From contig SKOZ01000029.1 in the NCBI GenBank assembly GCA_007119795.1, forward strand, positions 1-17,539: a stretch of DNA of 17,539 bases, in the 5' to 3' direction. The notes beneath the pieces were generated by a model. It had not been told where the DNA came from. It worked only from the letters and a program-made list of their open reading frames with translations, and made no database searches. The translations under genes and the position numbers were made by a program. Shown piece after piece: positions 1-7,050 of the stretch (position 1 is the stretch's first letter; each line of letters begins with the position of its first letter). Source of the stretch: Planctomycetales bacterium (GTDB taxonomy: Bacteria; Planctomycetota; Planctomycetia; Pirellulales; Thermoguttaceae).

Positions 1-1
1 G

Positions 2-88
2 CGGATCGCCGCGGCCGTCGCCGCCGGCGTGGCCCTTGTTGCGGCCCTCCTGGGCGCCCTGGCGCTGCTCAGCGCCGTGGCCCGTTGA
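2..88 (+). CDS. 3' end of a membrane protein, cut by window start
   Basis: Frame 2 is open from the first base to a TGA at 86-88. The 28 visible residues are almost all Ala, Val, Leu and Gly and end in Ala-Arg, so they look like a C-terminal transmembrane helix with a very short tail. The gene converges on the DUF1559 gene, with 35 bases between the two stop codons. That gap holds overlapping weak inverted repeats (GCAGGC/GCCTGC at 93-98 and 115-120; TTGAGC/GCTCAA at 100-105 and 122-127), which could be part of a shared terminator but have no T-run. The family cannot be named from so little. A chance open frame in GC-rich DNA is possible, but the hydrophobic composition argues for a real gene end. 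Confidence 0.5.
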   Translation, partial: RIAAAVAAGVALVAALLGALALLSAVAR

Positions 89-123
89 ACCTGCAGGCGT
101 TGAGCCTCGCCGGAGCCTGCCGC

Positions 124-1125
124 TCAATCGGGCGAAACGGCCTCGCCGCCGGCGCGGGTGGCCAGGGCGCGCCAGACGTCCGCATCGATCGTCTCGCTGA
201 AGCCGTGGACGGAGCCGTCGACCATGGCGGCATTGACGATCCCCGGGTGGTAGCTGCGCGCGGGGATCACGGCGTAGGTGGGGACGGTGTCGGAGAGCCC
301 TTCGCGCTGATTGGTCCAAGTCACGTTGTAGGTGAGCCCGTCGATCTCGCAGGGGATGCCGGCATTCGGCGGGTAGAGCGCGGTAAAGCCGGTCTGGTGG
401 GCGCGGCCGTCGATCCACTCCGTGTGCCCGCTGCTGAGGAGGAACTGCCCGCCAAGCCCGCAAACCTCTTCCGGGGTCGGCGGATCCATGGGGCCGGAGT
501 GGGCGGCGTTGCGGAAATAGGGGGTGTAGGCCCGGACCTCAGCGGCCATGAGGGTGTTGCTGGTGCCGTCAACGAAGTTGGCGTGGCGGAGGCGGCTGTG
601 GGGATAGTAAGCCCCCTCGCCGCCGCGGTTGTTCCGCGGATCATAGACGAACCACACGCCCACGTTGACGCCGTAGCTGAGCGGGTAGTGGATCTCTTCG
701 CCGTCGCGGGTTCGCACGCGGTCGTTGATTTCCGACGGGCAGAGGTAGGTGGGGACGCGGAGCGCGCCGAGGCGGCGGCCGTCGGGGAGGAAGGCCGTGT
801 TGTAGTCGGTGCTGAAGTCGATGAAATCGTAGACGTTCCCCTGCTCGAGGTAAGGCAGGACCCAGGCGTGGGCCGACCAACTCCCGCCGGCCATCCCGCC
901 GAAGCTGGGCGGAAAGCGGCCGTGGACGTTCTCGAAGAGGTGATTGGCGAGGGCGAACTGCCGAAGGTTGTTTCGGCAGTCGGTGCGGCGGGCGGCCTCG
1001 CGGGCGGCCTGCACGGCGGGGAGCAGGAGCCCGACGAGCAACCCGATTATGGCGATCACCACCAGGAGCTCGACCAGCGTGAAGCCGCGGAGGGCACGAT
1101 TGGGGAGGGGGGGAGCGACGCGCAT
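124..1125 (-). CDS. DUF1559 domain protein with type IV pilin-like N-terminus
   Basis: This 333-residue protein belongs to the DUF1559 (SBP_bac_10) family, which is greatly expanded in planctomycetes. The N-terminus is a prepilin signal: a short basic leader ending in Arg13-Gly14, then FTLVELLVVIAIIGLL with Glu at position 5 of the mature protein. A prepilin peptidase should cut between Gly14 and Phe15. The helix is followed by the usual AREAARRTDCRNNLRQ region, and near the C-terminus His293, nine residues, then Asp303-Gly304 form the H-X9-DG tail. I chose the ATG at 1125 because GGAG lies 5 bases upstream and because the frame further upstream (to 1251) would put a non-homologous extension before the pilin signal. 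The role is not known; a secreted or surface pseudopilin-like function is inferred. It reads in the same direction as lysC but 443 bases away, so it probably has its own promoter. Confidence 0.93.
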   Translation of the reverse strand: MRVAPPLPNRALRGFTLVELLVVIAIIGLLVGLLLPAVQAAREAARRTDCRNNLRQFALANHLFENVHGRFPPSFGGMAGGSWSAHAWVLPYLEQGNVYDFIDFSTDYNTAFLPDGRRLGALRVPTYLCPSEINDRVRTRDGEEIHYPLSYGVNVGVWFVYDPRNNRGGEGAYYPHSRLRHANFVDGTSNTLMAAEVRAYTPYFRNAAHSGPMDPPTPEEVCGLGGQFLLSSGHTEWIDGRAHQTGFTALYPPNAGIPCEIDGLTYNVTWTNQREGLSDTVPTYAVIPARSYHPGIVNAAMVDGSVHGFSETIDADVWRALATRAGGEAVSPD

Positions 1126-1190
1126 GGCTTCTCCACGATATATACTAGGGGGGCAAAGGCAACCCGATGGACGGGCCATCCGCCGATGTC

Positions 1191-1209
1191 GAGACTGATA
1201 TGCAGTCTC
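1191..1209 (-). promoter_or_regulatory. perfect 7-bp hairpin in the DUF1559 leader
   Basis: GAGACTG (1191-1197) and CAGTCTC (1203-1209) are exact inverted repeats with a 5-base loop. The element lies 66 bases upstream of the DUF1559 start and, if the promoter call is right, within the first 30 bases of the transcript. It could be a stabilising 5' hairpin or a dimeric operator. No T-run follows, so it is not a terminator. Confidence 0.4.
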
Positions 1210-1228
1210 AATTGCACCAGCACCGGCC

Positions 1229-1256
1229 ATTGTAATTGGTTCCCTAAGCACGCCAA
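1229..1256 (-). promoter_or_regulatory. candidate sigma-70 promoter for the DUF1559 gene
   Basis: On the minus strand TTGGCG (1256-1251), 16 bases, then TACAAT (1234-1229) resembles a sigma-70 promoter with a 5/6 match at -10 and 4/6 at -35. It sits in the AT-richer part of the gap. It would give a leader of roughly 95 bases. This is a motif match only. Confidence 0.33.
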
Positions 1257-1568
1257 GAGCGCAAAAAGATCACTCTTTAAGGTGCCAAATATGAAGTGCC
1301 TGCTGAATCAAGAGTTATGAATCAGCAATGCCCGCCGGCCAACCCCTCGCCGTTGCCCTTGGACCCGGCCGCCCAAGTGTCCACTTCTGCATAGGCCGCG
1401 GCGGAAAAGCGGAACGATAGAATCCTCTGGCGGGAAGGCGGTCGTCATCGTGCGGGAAACGCTGCCATATGGCGCAGCGGACCTCCGGCGATCGGCCTAC
1501 CCACTACAGGCCATGCCTTCGGAAGATCCCCGTGCGGGGCGGTTCTTGCTGCCCGTCTTATTGCGGAA

Positions 1569-3347
1569 CTACACGATCACCTCGGCGAACTCCTGCTGCA
1601 GGGCGGAGTGGCTCTTACGGCCCATCTTGGCGTCGACCACGACGTTCACCTGCACTTCGCTGGTGCTGATCATGTCGATGTTCACGCCGGTGCGGGAGAG
1701 GGTCTGGAACATCCGCCGCGCCACGCCGGTGTGGCTCCGCATCCCGATGCCCGTCACCGAGAGCTTGGCCACCTCCGGGCAGTGGGCCGGCGGCGGGCAG
1801 CCCAGCCGCTTAGCGATGGCGCCGGCCAGGGCGAGTCCGCGGTCGAGGTCTTCGCGGGGGATGGTGAAGCTCAAGCCGGCCTTCCCGGCCCGCCCGATGC
1901 TCTGCACGATCATGTCGACGACGATCCCGCCGGCAGCCACCTCCTCGAAAACGGCCGCGGCCAGCCCGGGCCGGTCGGGAACATCGGCCAGTGTGAGGCG
2001 GGCCTGCGACTCGTCGAGGTCGATGCCGCCGATCATGAGCTCTTCCATACTCTGCATCCGTGCCACAGCATTGGCCGCGGCCACGGGCCCCCCGGAGCGG
2101 ACCGTGAGCTCCGGGGCGACCTCGGGCAGGGGGGGCACCTCCTCCAGGCCGAAGGCGTGGTGCAGGAGCCGCAGCGCTTCCTGGGAGTGCTCGTGGTCGA
2201 GGAGCACCGAGAGCTTGATCTGTCCGGTCGTAATCATCTGGATGTTGATTCCCCGCTCGCCCAGCGTGCGGAACATCCGCCGGGCCACCCCGGGCTGCGT
2301 GGCCATCCCTAAGCCGACCACGGAGATCTTGGAGACGTCGTCGTCGTAGCTGAAGCTCCCGGCGCCCAGATCGTGGACCGCCTCCTCGATGGCCTTCATC
2401 GTCGCCGGGAGATCGTCGCGCGGCACGGTGAGCGAGATGTCGGCCGTCCCCCGCGAGCCCACGTTTTGCACGATCATGTCCATGGTGACGTTGCGGGCGG
2501 CGATGCGGGAGAAGACCGTCAGCGCCGCGCCGGGCCGGTCGGGGACGCCGATGACGGTGATCCGCGCCTCGTGGCGCATGAGGGCCGCCCCGCAGACGGG
2601 CTGGCCGGGCGCCTCGGGCTCCGCGCCGATGACCGTGCCCACACTGTCGCTGAAGCTGCTGCGCACGTGGACGGGGACGGAGAACTTCTTGGCGAACTCG
2701 ATGGAACGCCCATGCATGACGCCGGCCCCCATGCTGGCCAGCTCGAGCATTTCGTCATAGCTGATCCGCGCCAGCCGCCGCGCCTCCGGGACGACTCGCG
2801 GGTCGGCGGTGTAGACGCCGTCGACGTCGGTGTAGATCTCGCAGACTTCGGCCCCCAGGACCGCCGCCAGGGCCACGGCCGTCGTGTCGCTGCCGCCGCG
2901 CCCCAGGGTGGTGATGTTCCCCACCTCGTCCACTCCCTGGAAGCCCGCGGCGATCACGATCCGCCCTTCGTCCAAGGCGCGCTGGATGCGCTCCGTGGAG
3001 ATCGAGTGGATGCGGGCCCTCGTGTGCGTGCTGTCGGTGACGATGCCGATCTGGGCCCCGGTGAGGCTGATCGCCTCGTGCCCCAGCGAGTGGACGGCCA
3101 TGGCCATGAGGGCCACGCTCACCTGCTCCCCGGTGGAGAGGAGCATATCCATCTCCCGGGCCGAGGGCACTTCGGTGATCTCGCGGGCCAGTTGCACGAG
3201 GACGTCGGTGTTCTTGCCCATGGCGCTGACGACGACGACCACCTGGTGCCCGTCCATCTGGGCGCGGATCGCCTTGCGTGCGGCAGCGAGGATCTTCTGG
3301 CTATCGGCAACGCTCGTGCCGCCGAACTTCTGAACGATGATGGACAT
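1569..3347 (-). CDS. lysC: aspartate kinase with four ACT domains
   Basis: Aspartokinase phosphorylates L-aspartate with ATP, the first step to lysine, threonine and methionine. The kinase domain covers about residues 1-245: KFGGTSV at residues 8-14, then [18 protein letters not shown] and [13 protein letters not shown], all typical of the family. The remainder is regulatory: two ACT domains at about 265-400 and a second, similar pair at about 440-592. Each pair opens with VPDRPG, followed by DMIVQ, and later has GVARRMF and a ligand-loop region. At 592 residues it is about 180 longer than ordinary two-ACT LysC (around 410); four-ACT enzymes are known from cyanobacteria and planctomycetes. 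ACT domains bind lysine or threonine, so feedback control is expected. The start at 3347 places KFGGTSV in the usual position; no Shine-Dalgarno site is seen. It follows the mutase-like gene after 91 bases and is probably cotranscribed with hom. Confidence 0.97.
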   Translation of the reverse strand: MSIIVQKFGGTSVADSQKILAAARKAIRAQMDGHQVVVVVSAMGKNTDVLVQLAREITEVPSAREMDMLLSTGEQVSVALMAMAVHSLGHEAISLTGAQIGIVTDSTHTRARIHSISTERIQRALDEGRIVIAAGFQGVDEVGNITTLGRGGSDTTAVALAAVLGAEVCEIYTDVDGVYTADPRVVPEARRLARISYDEMLELASMGAGVMHGRSIEFAKKFSVPVHVRSSFSDSVGTVIGAEPEAPGQPVCGAALMRHEARITVIGVPDRPGAALTVFSRIAARNVTMDMIVQNVGSRGTADISLTVPRDDLPATMKAIEEAVHDLGAGSFSYDDDVSKISVVGLGMATQPGVARRMFRTLGERGINIQMITTGQIKLSVLLDHEHSQEALRLLHHAFGLEEVPPLPEVAPELTVRSGGPVAAANAVARMQSMEELMIGGIDLDESQARLTLADVPDRPGLAAAVFEEVAAGGIVVDMIVQSIGRAGKAGLSFTIPREDLDRGLALAGAIAKRLGCPPPAHCPEVAKLSVTGIGMRSHTGVARRMFQTLSRTGVNIDMISTSEVQVNVVVDAKMGRKSHSALQQEFAEVIV

Positions 3348-3438
3348 GGGTTAGCGGATGGTGGCTAGTGGTTAGTTGTTAGTTGGACGCGCCCGAGGCG
3401 CTAGGCACGGCCCCTTTAACAACGGACCACGGACAACG
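3348..3438. repeat. heptamer-periodic intergenic repeat, locus 1
   Basis: The whole gap between the lysC start and the stop codon of the mutase-like gene is 91 bases, exactly 13 times seven. The left part reads in 7-base steps: GGGTTAG, CGGATGG, then TGGCTAG, TGGTTAG, TTGTTAG (3348-3382). The right part also has a 7-base step: AACAACG, GACCACG, GACAACG (3418-3438), the last ending at the neighbour's stop codon. Between them is a GC-rich core (3385-3410) containing the hairpin GCGCC-CGA-GGCGC. The core matches 22 of 26 bases at 10479-10504, beside another heptamer-like tract. It resembles the short tandemly repeated heptamers (STRR) of cyanobacteria in design, not in proven relationship. Confidence 0.55.
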
Positions 3439-4662
3439 TCAGTTCTTGGGCGCGCGGCCGAGGAAGTATTCCATCATCCGCCAGCCCTCGTCGAAGGCCA
3501 GCGGCGCGCGGGCCGCCGTGGGATCGTCGTAGCGGGTGGCCTCGTCGGGGGGGATTCCGGTACCGGCCATCGCCATGGGGACCATGCCGTGGCTGTGCGT
3601 CTTCGTCCGCAGGAGGGTGGGGTGGTCCGGCGTGACGAGGATGCGGTAGTCGCCGAAGCCCTTCAGCGCCGCATGCACGGGGGCCACGATGTCGGCGTCG
3701 ATGGCCTCCAGGGCGGCGATCTTCCCGGCGGCGTCCCCCTGGTGCGAGGCCTCATCGGTGGCTTCGACGTGGACGAACACCAGGTCGTGGTCCGCCAGGG
3801 CGCGCACGGCGTAGCGCCCCTTGGCGGCGTAGTCGGTGTCCAGGTAGCCCGTGGCGCCGGGGACCTCGATCCGTTCCCAGCCGGCCAAGGCCGCCAGCCC
3901 GCGGAGGAGGTCGACCGCCGTGATCATCGCCCCGCGGATGCCGAACCGCTCGGCGAAAGGCGTCAGCCGCGGGGTGCTTCCCAGCCCCCAAAGCCAGAGG
4001 TGCGTTGCCGGCCGCTGCTCGCCCCGTCGGCGGGCGGCATTGACGGGGTGGTCGGCAAGCACCTCCGCGCTCTCGGCCATCAAGCGGCAGAGCAGATCGG
4101 AGCCGGGTCCGCGGGGATAGGCGTCGCCCACGCTGCAATCCATGAGGTCGTGCGGCGGTGTGGCCTGCGTCTCCGCAGCGAAGGGGAAAGGCTCCATCCC
4201 GCCGCGGCAGATGAGCAGGTTGCGGTAGCTCACGCCGGGGACGAAATGCAGCCGGTCGCTGCCCAGCCGCTCCTGGACGGCGGCGAGCAGCTCGGCCGCT
4301 TCGGCGGAGCGGATGTGGCCGGCGGTGAAGTCGCGCATCACCTGCCCCTCGATGGTCACCAGGTTGCAGCGCACGGCCCAGTCCCCGGGCCCCAGCGCGA
4401 TACCCTGGGCCGCCGCCTCCAGCGGGGCGCGGCCGGTGAAGTGTTCCAGGGGACTGTAGCCGAAGAGGCTGAGGTTGGCCACGTCGGAGCCGGGGGGGAG
4501 GGACGTGGGGACGTGATTGGCCCGCCCCAACCGCCCGGCGGCCGCCACGGCGTCCATGGCGGGGATGGTGGCTGCCTCCAGCGGAGTCTTGCCCCCCAAC
4601 GACGCTTGCGGTTCGTCGGCACAGCCGTCGGGAACGATAATCGCGTATTTCATGGCCCGCAT
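3439..4662 (-). CDS. apgM: archaeal-type phosphoglycerate mutase family protein, probable homoserine kinase
   Basis: The 407-residue protein belongs to the alkaline-phosphatase superfamily branch of cofactor-independent phosphoglycerate mutases of the archaeal type. Metal and active-site motifs are present: VPDG with Asp12, the Ser59 motif PPGSDVANLSLFGY, HVEATDEASHQGD at about 298-310, TPDHPT with Asp346-His347, and HSHGMVP at about 356. Such proteins are named either phosphoglycerate mutase or 'proposed homoserine kinase' in family databases. Here it lies between hom and lysC, and its ATG overlaps the hom TGA (TGATG), so it is translationally coupled to homoserine dehydrogenase. No GHMP-type ThrB is visible. 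I therefore infer phosphorylation of homoserine on the way to threonine; a glycolytic mutase role remains possible. An alternative start is Met4 at 4653, but the coupling favours 4662. Confidence 0.92.
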   Translation of the reverse strand: MRAMKYAIIVPDGCADEPQASLGGKTPLEAATIPAMDAVAAAGRLGRANHVPTSLPPGSDVANLSLFGYSPLEHFTGRAPLEAAAQGIALGPGDWAVRCNLVTIEGQVMRDFTAGHIRSAEAAELLAAVQERLGSDRLHFVPGVSYRNLLICRGGMEPFPFAAETQATPPHDLMDCSVGDAYPRGPGSDLLCRLMAESAEVLADHPVNAARRRGEQRPATHLWLWGLGSTPRLTPFAERFGIRGAMITAVDLLRGLAALAGWERIEVPGATGYLDTDYAAKGRYAVRALADHDLVFVHVEATDEASHQGDAAGKIAALEAIDADIVAPVHAALKGFGDYRILVTPDHPTLLRTKTHSHGMVPMAMAGTGIPPDEATRYDDPTAARAPLAFDEGWRMMEYFLGRAPKN

Positions 4663-5960
4663 CAGTCACGCACCCGCAGGCGGATGCTCTCCCCGTGTAC
4701 GAAGGGCAGGGTGTCGATGGCGGACATGGCCGCGCGAAATGCCCCTTCTGGGGCGGCGTGGGTCATGATCACCAGCGGCACCACGCCGTCGGCCTCCCCT
4801 TCGGTCTCGTGTTGAATCACCGATGCGATGGAGATCTGCTGCCGCCCCAGGATGCCGGCGATCTCGGCGAGGACGCCGGGGCGATCCTCGACCGAGAGCC
4901 GCAGGTAGAAGCGGCTGGCCACGGCGGCCGGATCCCGGAGGGCCACGGCACCGGCGGGACGCGACCACAGCCCGAGAAGGCGGAACGTGATCGCGGCACG
5001 GCCGCTGACCACGTCGATCACGTCGGCCACCACGGCCGAGGCGGTGGGCATCTGCCCCGCACCGAGGCCGTGGAAGAAGACCCGGCCCACGGCATCGCCC
5101 ACGACCCGGACGGCGTTATAGGCCCCGCGGACCTCGGCCAGCGGCGTGCCGCGGCGGACCAGCGTGGGCGCCACGGAGAGCTGCAGTCCCTCGGCGGCCG
5201 ACTCGGCCACCGCGAGGAGCTTGATGTGGTAGCCCAGTTCGCGGGCGTAGCCCTGGTCGGCGGCCGCCACGGCGTCGATCCCCGTCCGGGGGATCGCCTT
5301 CCAGTCCACGCAGGCGCCGAAGGCGAGCTGGGCGAGGATGGCCAGTTTTTGGGCGGCGTCGCTGCCGTCGACGTCCATCGCCGGATCGGCCTCCGCATAG
5401 CCGAGCCGCTGGGCCTCGGCGACAGCGGTGGCATACTCCGAGCCGCGCTCTTCCATTTCCGTAAGGATGAAGTTGCTCGTGCCGTTGAGGATGGCGTGGA
5501 TCGATTCGATGCGGTTGGTCGCCAGCGCCTCGCCGAGGGCGGCGATGATGGGGATGCCGCCCGCCACGGCGGCCTCGAAGGTCACGCAGCGTCCCAGCTC
5601 CCGGGCGCGCTGCACGATCTCCGGTCCGTGCTCGGCGAGGAGGGCCTTGTTCGCCGTGACCACGTCCTTGCCCGCTTCGAGCATCCGCAGCACGATCGTC
5701 CGCGCCGGCTCCAATCCGCCGATCAGCTCGACGGCCACGCCGATCTCCGGGTCGGCCAGCATCCCCTCGAGATCGTCGCTGAGCAGCCCCGCGGGCAGGG
5801 CCACGTCCCGCGGGCGGTTCACGTCGGCATCGACGATGCGGGCCAGCTCCACGGCGCGGCCGGCACGCGCGGAAATCCGCGTGCCCTGTTCGAGGAGCAG
5901 TCGGGCCACGCCCGACCCGATGGTCCCCAGTCCCACGATGGCGACTTTGGCTCGTTCCAT
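4662..5960 (-). CDS. hom: homoserine dehydrogenase
   Basis: The enzyme reduces aspartate semialdehyde to homoserine with NAD(P)H, the branch point to threonine and methionine. The 432-residue protein has the usual three parts. The nucleotide-binding fold opens with VAIVGLGTIGSGV (residues 7-19) and has VTANKALLAEHG (101-112). The catalytic part has NGTSNFIL (159-166) and DVDGSDAAQKLAIL with Asp201 and Lys205. A C-terminal ACT domain, about 350-432, starts with FYLRLSVEDRPGVLAEIA. I chose the ATG at 5960 because it gives the usual length and N-terminus; the frame runs open to 6146 but that extension looks non-coding. No Shine-Dalgarno site is evident. The gene is first in a minus-strand block with the mutase-like gene (one-base overlap) and lysC, so the block looks like a threonine-branch operon. 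The ACT domain suggests allosteric control, probably by threonine. Confidence 0.97.
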   Translation of the reverse strand: MERAKVAIVGLGTIGSGVARLLLEQGTRISARAGRAVELARIVDADVNRPRDVALPAGLLSDDLEGMLADPEIGVAVELIGGLEPARTIVLRMLEAGKDVVTANKALLAEHGPEIVQRARELGRCVTFEAAVAGGIPIIAALGEALATNRIESIHAILNGTSNFILTEMEERGSEYATAVAEAQRLGYAEADPAMDVDGSDAAQKLAILAQLAFGACVDWKAIPRTGIDAVAAADQGYARELGYHIKLLAVAESAAEGLQLSVAPTLVRRGTPLAEVRGAYNAVRVVGDAVGRVFFHGLGAGQMPTASAVVADVIDVVSGRAAITFRLLGLWSRPAGAVALRDPAAVASRFYLRLSVEDRPGVLAEIAGILGRQQISIASVIQHETEGEADGVVPLVIMTHAAPEGAFRAAMSAIDTLPFVHGESIRLRVRD

Positions 5961-6064
5961 GGGCGGCTCGAACGCACAGGCGGTGGGAGAACGAAACGGG
6001 TGATCCTTGCGGCGGGGCGGCCTCGTCCCGGGAAACGCCCCATCGGGAGAAACGACTCCGGACC

Positions 6065-6081
6065 GGGGCCGCGACGGCCCC
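6065..6081 (-). promoter_or_regulatory. stable hairpin in the hom leader
   Basis: GGGGCCG (6065-6071), CGA, CGGCCCC (6075-6081) is a perfect 7-bp GC stem with a 3-base loop, about 50 bases into the inferred hom transcript. A longer CCGGGG/CCCCGG pair (6063-6068 and 6085-6090) could form instead and compete with it. There is no T-run, so an intrinsic attenuator is not shown; a role in leader folding is a guess. Confidence 0.25.
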
Positions 6082-6135
6082 TCGCCCCGGACATCCCCGC
6101 ACGACCCGGCCCGCCGCCGAACGGCGGGACTGCTT

Positions 6136-6165
6136 ATCGTAGGCACGCGGTGACCCCGCCGTCAA
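6136..6165 (-). promoter_or_regulatory. hom: candidate sigma-70 promoter for the hom block
   Basis: On the minus strand TTGACG (6165-6160; 5/6 to consensus), 18 bases, then TACGAT (6141-6136; 4/6) followed by AAG. The layout is very like the fetB promoter in this window (18-base spacer, CGATAA at -10). It predicts a leader of about 165-170 bases before the hom ATG, long enough for leader-based control. Confidence 0.45.
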
Positions 6166-6227
6166 GCGGCCGATTTCCTCTTGGTGATCCGCGGCCGATG
6201 TGCTAACCTTCGCACACTCCGGGAAAC

Positions 6228-6246
6228 CCGCGGCGGATCGCCGCGG
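6228..6246. promoter_or_regulatory. perfect palindrome upstream of rimI
   Basis: CCGCGGCG-GAT-CGCCGCGG is a perfect 8-bp inverted repeat with a 3-base centre, lying between the two candidate rimI promoters. It could be an operator or an early transcript hairpin. In DNA this GC-rich such palindromes also arise by chance. Confidence 0.25.
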
Positions 6247-6273
6247 ACGGGGTAGGATCGCCAAGAATCGGTG

Positions 6274-6282
6274 TGCTAGAAT
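6274..6282 (+). promoter_or_regulatory. rimI: extended -10 promoter element for rimI
   Basis: TGC followed by TAGAAT is an extended -10 element with 5 of 6 consensus bases and no recognisable -35. It lies 92 bases upstream of the rimI ATG. A second candidate, TTGGTG (6181-6186), 17 bases, then TGC-TAACCT (-10 at 6204-6209), is weaker. Confidence 0.4.
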
Positions 6283-6374
6283 CGATGCGGCGTCGGTGTG
6301 CGGGGCGGGGACCGCCCCATGGCCCCTGCCAGCGCACCGCCGCCAGGGAAAGGCCGACAAGGAGGGAGGCCGGC

Positions 6375-6893
6375 ATGGCTATCTATTCTCACCAGGAGAC
6401 GCGCGTCCATATTCGCTGGATGATCCGGCGCGACATGCCCGAGGTCCTCCGCATCGAGGCGGAAGACTTCGAGTATCCCTGGTCCGAAGAGGACTTCATC
6501 CGCTGCCTTCGCGGCCGCAACTGCATCGGCATGGTCGCCGAGCACGACGAGCGGATCGTCGGCTTCATGGTCTACGAGCTCAACCGCACCCGCCTGCACC
6601 TGCTCAACCTCGCCGTGGTCGCGGGCGAGCAACGCCGCGGCGTCGGACGGCAGATGGTGGCAAAGCTCATCGGGAAGCTCTCCGCCCAGCGGCGCACGCG
6701 GATCGTCCTCGAGGTCCGCGAGCGGAACCTCCCTGCCCAGCTCTTCTTCCGAACGCTCGGCTTCCGTGCCGTCTCCGTCCTGCGGAACTTCTACGAAGAT
6801 ACCCCCGAAGACGCCTACCTGATGCAATACCGCTACCGCCCGGAACGGGGGGCCGTGGAGAGCGGCCACCGCGCCACCCGCCTCGCCGGTTGA
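6375..6893 (+). CDS. rimI: GNAT N-acetyltransferase, RimI type (ribosomal protein bS18 alanine N-acetyltransferase)
   Basis: The 172-residue protein is a single GNAT domain. The N-terminal half has the RimI-like stretch DMPEVLRIEAEDFEYPWSEE, the central beta-strand has VGFMVYEL, and the acetyl-CoA loop is QRRGVGRQM within LAVVAGEQRRGVGRQMVAKL. The next strand is VLEVRERNLPAQLFFRTLGF, where the Asn and the FFRTLGF helix match RimI. RimI acetylates the N-terminal alanine of ribosomal protein bS18 using acetyl-CoA. The ATG at 6375 has a strong AAGGAGG (6359-6365), the best ribosome binding site in the window. The frame is open back to 6273, but the extra residues look non-coding. The gene is monocistronic here, divergent from hom and convergent with coaX. 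Another GNAT substrate cannot be excluded, but the fit to RimI is good. Confidence 0.88.
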   Translation: MAIYSHQETRVHIRWMIRRDMPEVLRIEAEDFEYPWSEEDFIRCLRGRNCIGMVAEHDERIVGFMVYELNRTRLHLLNLAVVAGEQRRGVGRQMVAKLIGKLSAQRRTRIVLEVRERNLPAQLFFRTLGFRAVSVLRNFYEDTPEDAYLMQYRYRPERGAVESGHRATRLAG

Positions 6894-6929
6894 TCAACGC
6901 GCAGGTGAAGGCGTGCCTGAGGAATCCGC

Positions 6930-6960
6930 CCCTTCCTCCCCGCGCACAGTGCGGGAAGGG
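6930..6960 (+). terminator. hairpin after rimI
   Basis: CCCTT (6930-6934) pairs with AAGGG (6956-6960) and CCCGC (6939-6943) with GCGGG (6951-6955), with a 4-base bulge on one side and a 7-base loop. It lies 36 bases after the rimI stop codon. It lacks a T-run, so it is at best a partial terminator. Confidence 0.33.
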
Positions 6961-7017
6961 CCGGGGGCCTCTTCCCCGTGCGTCGTCAGGGTGGCTGAGG
7001 AGCGCAAGGATGCTCAG

Positions 7018-7038
7018 GGACGGATCGGCGATCCGTCC
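7018..7038. terminator. perfect 9-bp palindrome between convergent rimI and coaX
   Basis: GGACGGATC (7018-7026), GGC, GATCCGTCC (7030-7038) is a perfect stem-loop located 12 bases past the coaX stop codon on the minus strand. Just upstream, CTGAG (6995-6999) and CTCAG (7013-7017) can form a second, weaker stem. The position between two converging genes suggests a shared two-way terminator; the lack of T-runs also allows a REP-like dispersed element. Confidence 0.42.
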
Positions 7039-7050
7039 TACAGGCGTTGT

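Larger units (their letters stand above)
1126..1568. other. intergenic region between lysC and the DUF1559 gene
   Basis: There is no credible gene here; the open frames lack family features. The half nearest the DUF1559 gene (about 1190-1320) is clearly richer in A and T than the rest of the window and holds a candidate promoter (1229-1256) and a hairpin (1191-1209). An imperfect inverted repeat (CAATTGCA at 1209-1216, TGTAATTG at 1231-1238) overlaps the candidate -10. The half nearest lysC has only short stems, such as GGCCT/AGGCC (near 1494-1512) and CCCC/GGGG (1528-1539), which might help end lysC transcription but have no T-run. Confidence 0.6.
5961..6374. other. divergent intergenic region between hom and rimI
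   Basis: No gene with family features fits in this 414-base gap; open frames extending hom or rimI upstream are low-complexity Arg/Pro/Gly sequence. It holds a good minus-strand promoter for hom (6136-6165), a stable hairpin in the hom leader (6065-6081), a long perfect palindrome (6228-6246), and candidate plus-strand promoter elements for rimI (around 6181-6209 and 6274-6282). The two plus-strand candidates share TGTGCTA, 73 bases apart. Confidence 0.6.

Noticed and set aside
1282..1287. TGGCAC on the minus strand as a sigma-54 half site
   Set aside because: The matching TTGC lies far beyond the required 5-base spacing, so it is not a sigma-54 promoter.
85..1320. Long plus-strand open frame opposite the DUF1559 gene
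   Set aside because: It is antisense to a clearly coding gene, rich in Gly, Val, Ala and Asp, and matches no family; GC-rich genes often leave the opposite strand open.
3376..4815. Plus-strand open frame of 479 codons opposite the mutase-like gene
   Set aside because: It is a mirror of the real minus-strand gene, with Gly/His/Arg-rich low-complexity sequence and no motif.
4695..6206. Plus-strand open frame of 503 codons opposite hom
   Set aside because: Same reason: hom has all its motifs on the minus strand, while this frame is compositionally shadow-like.
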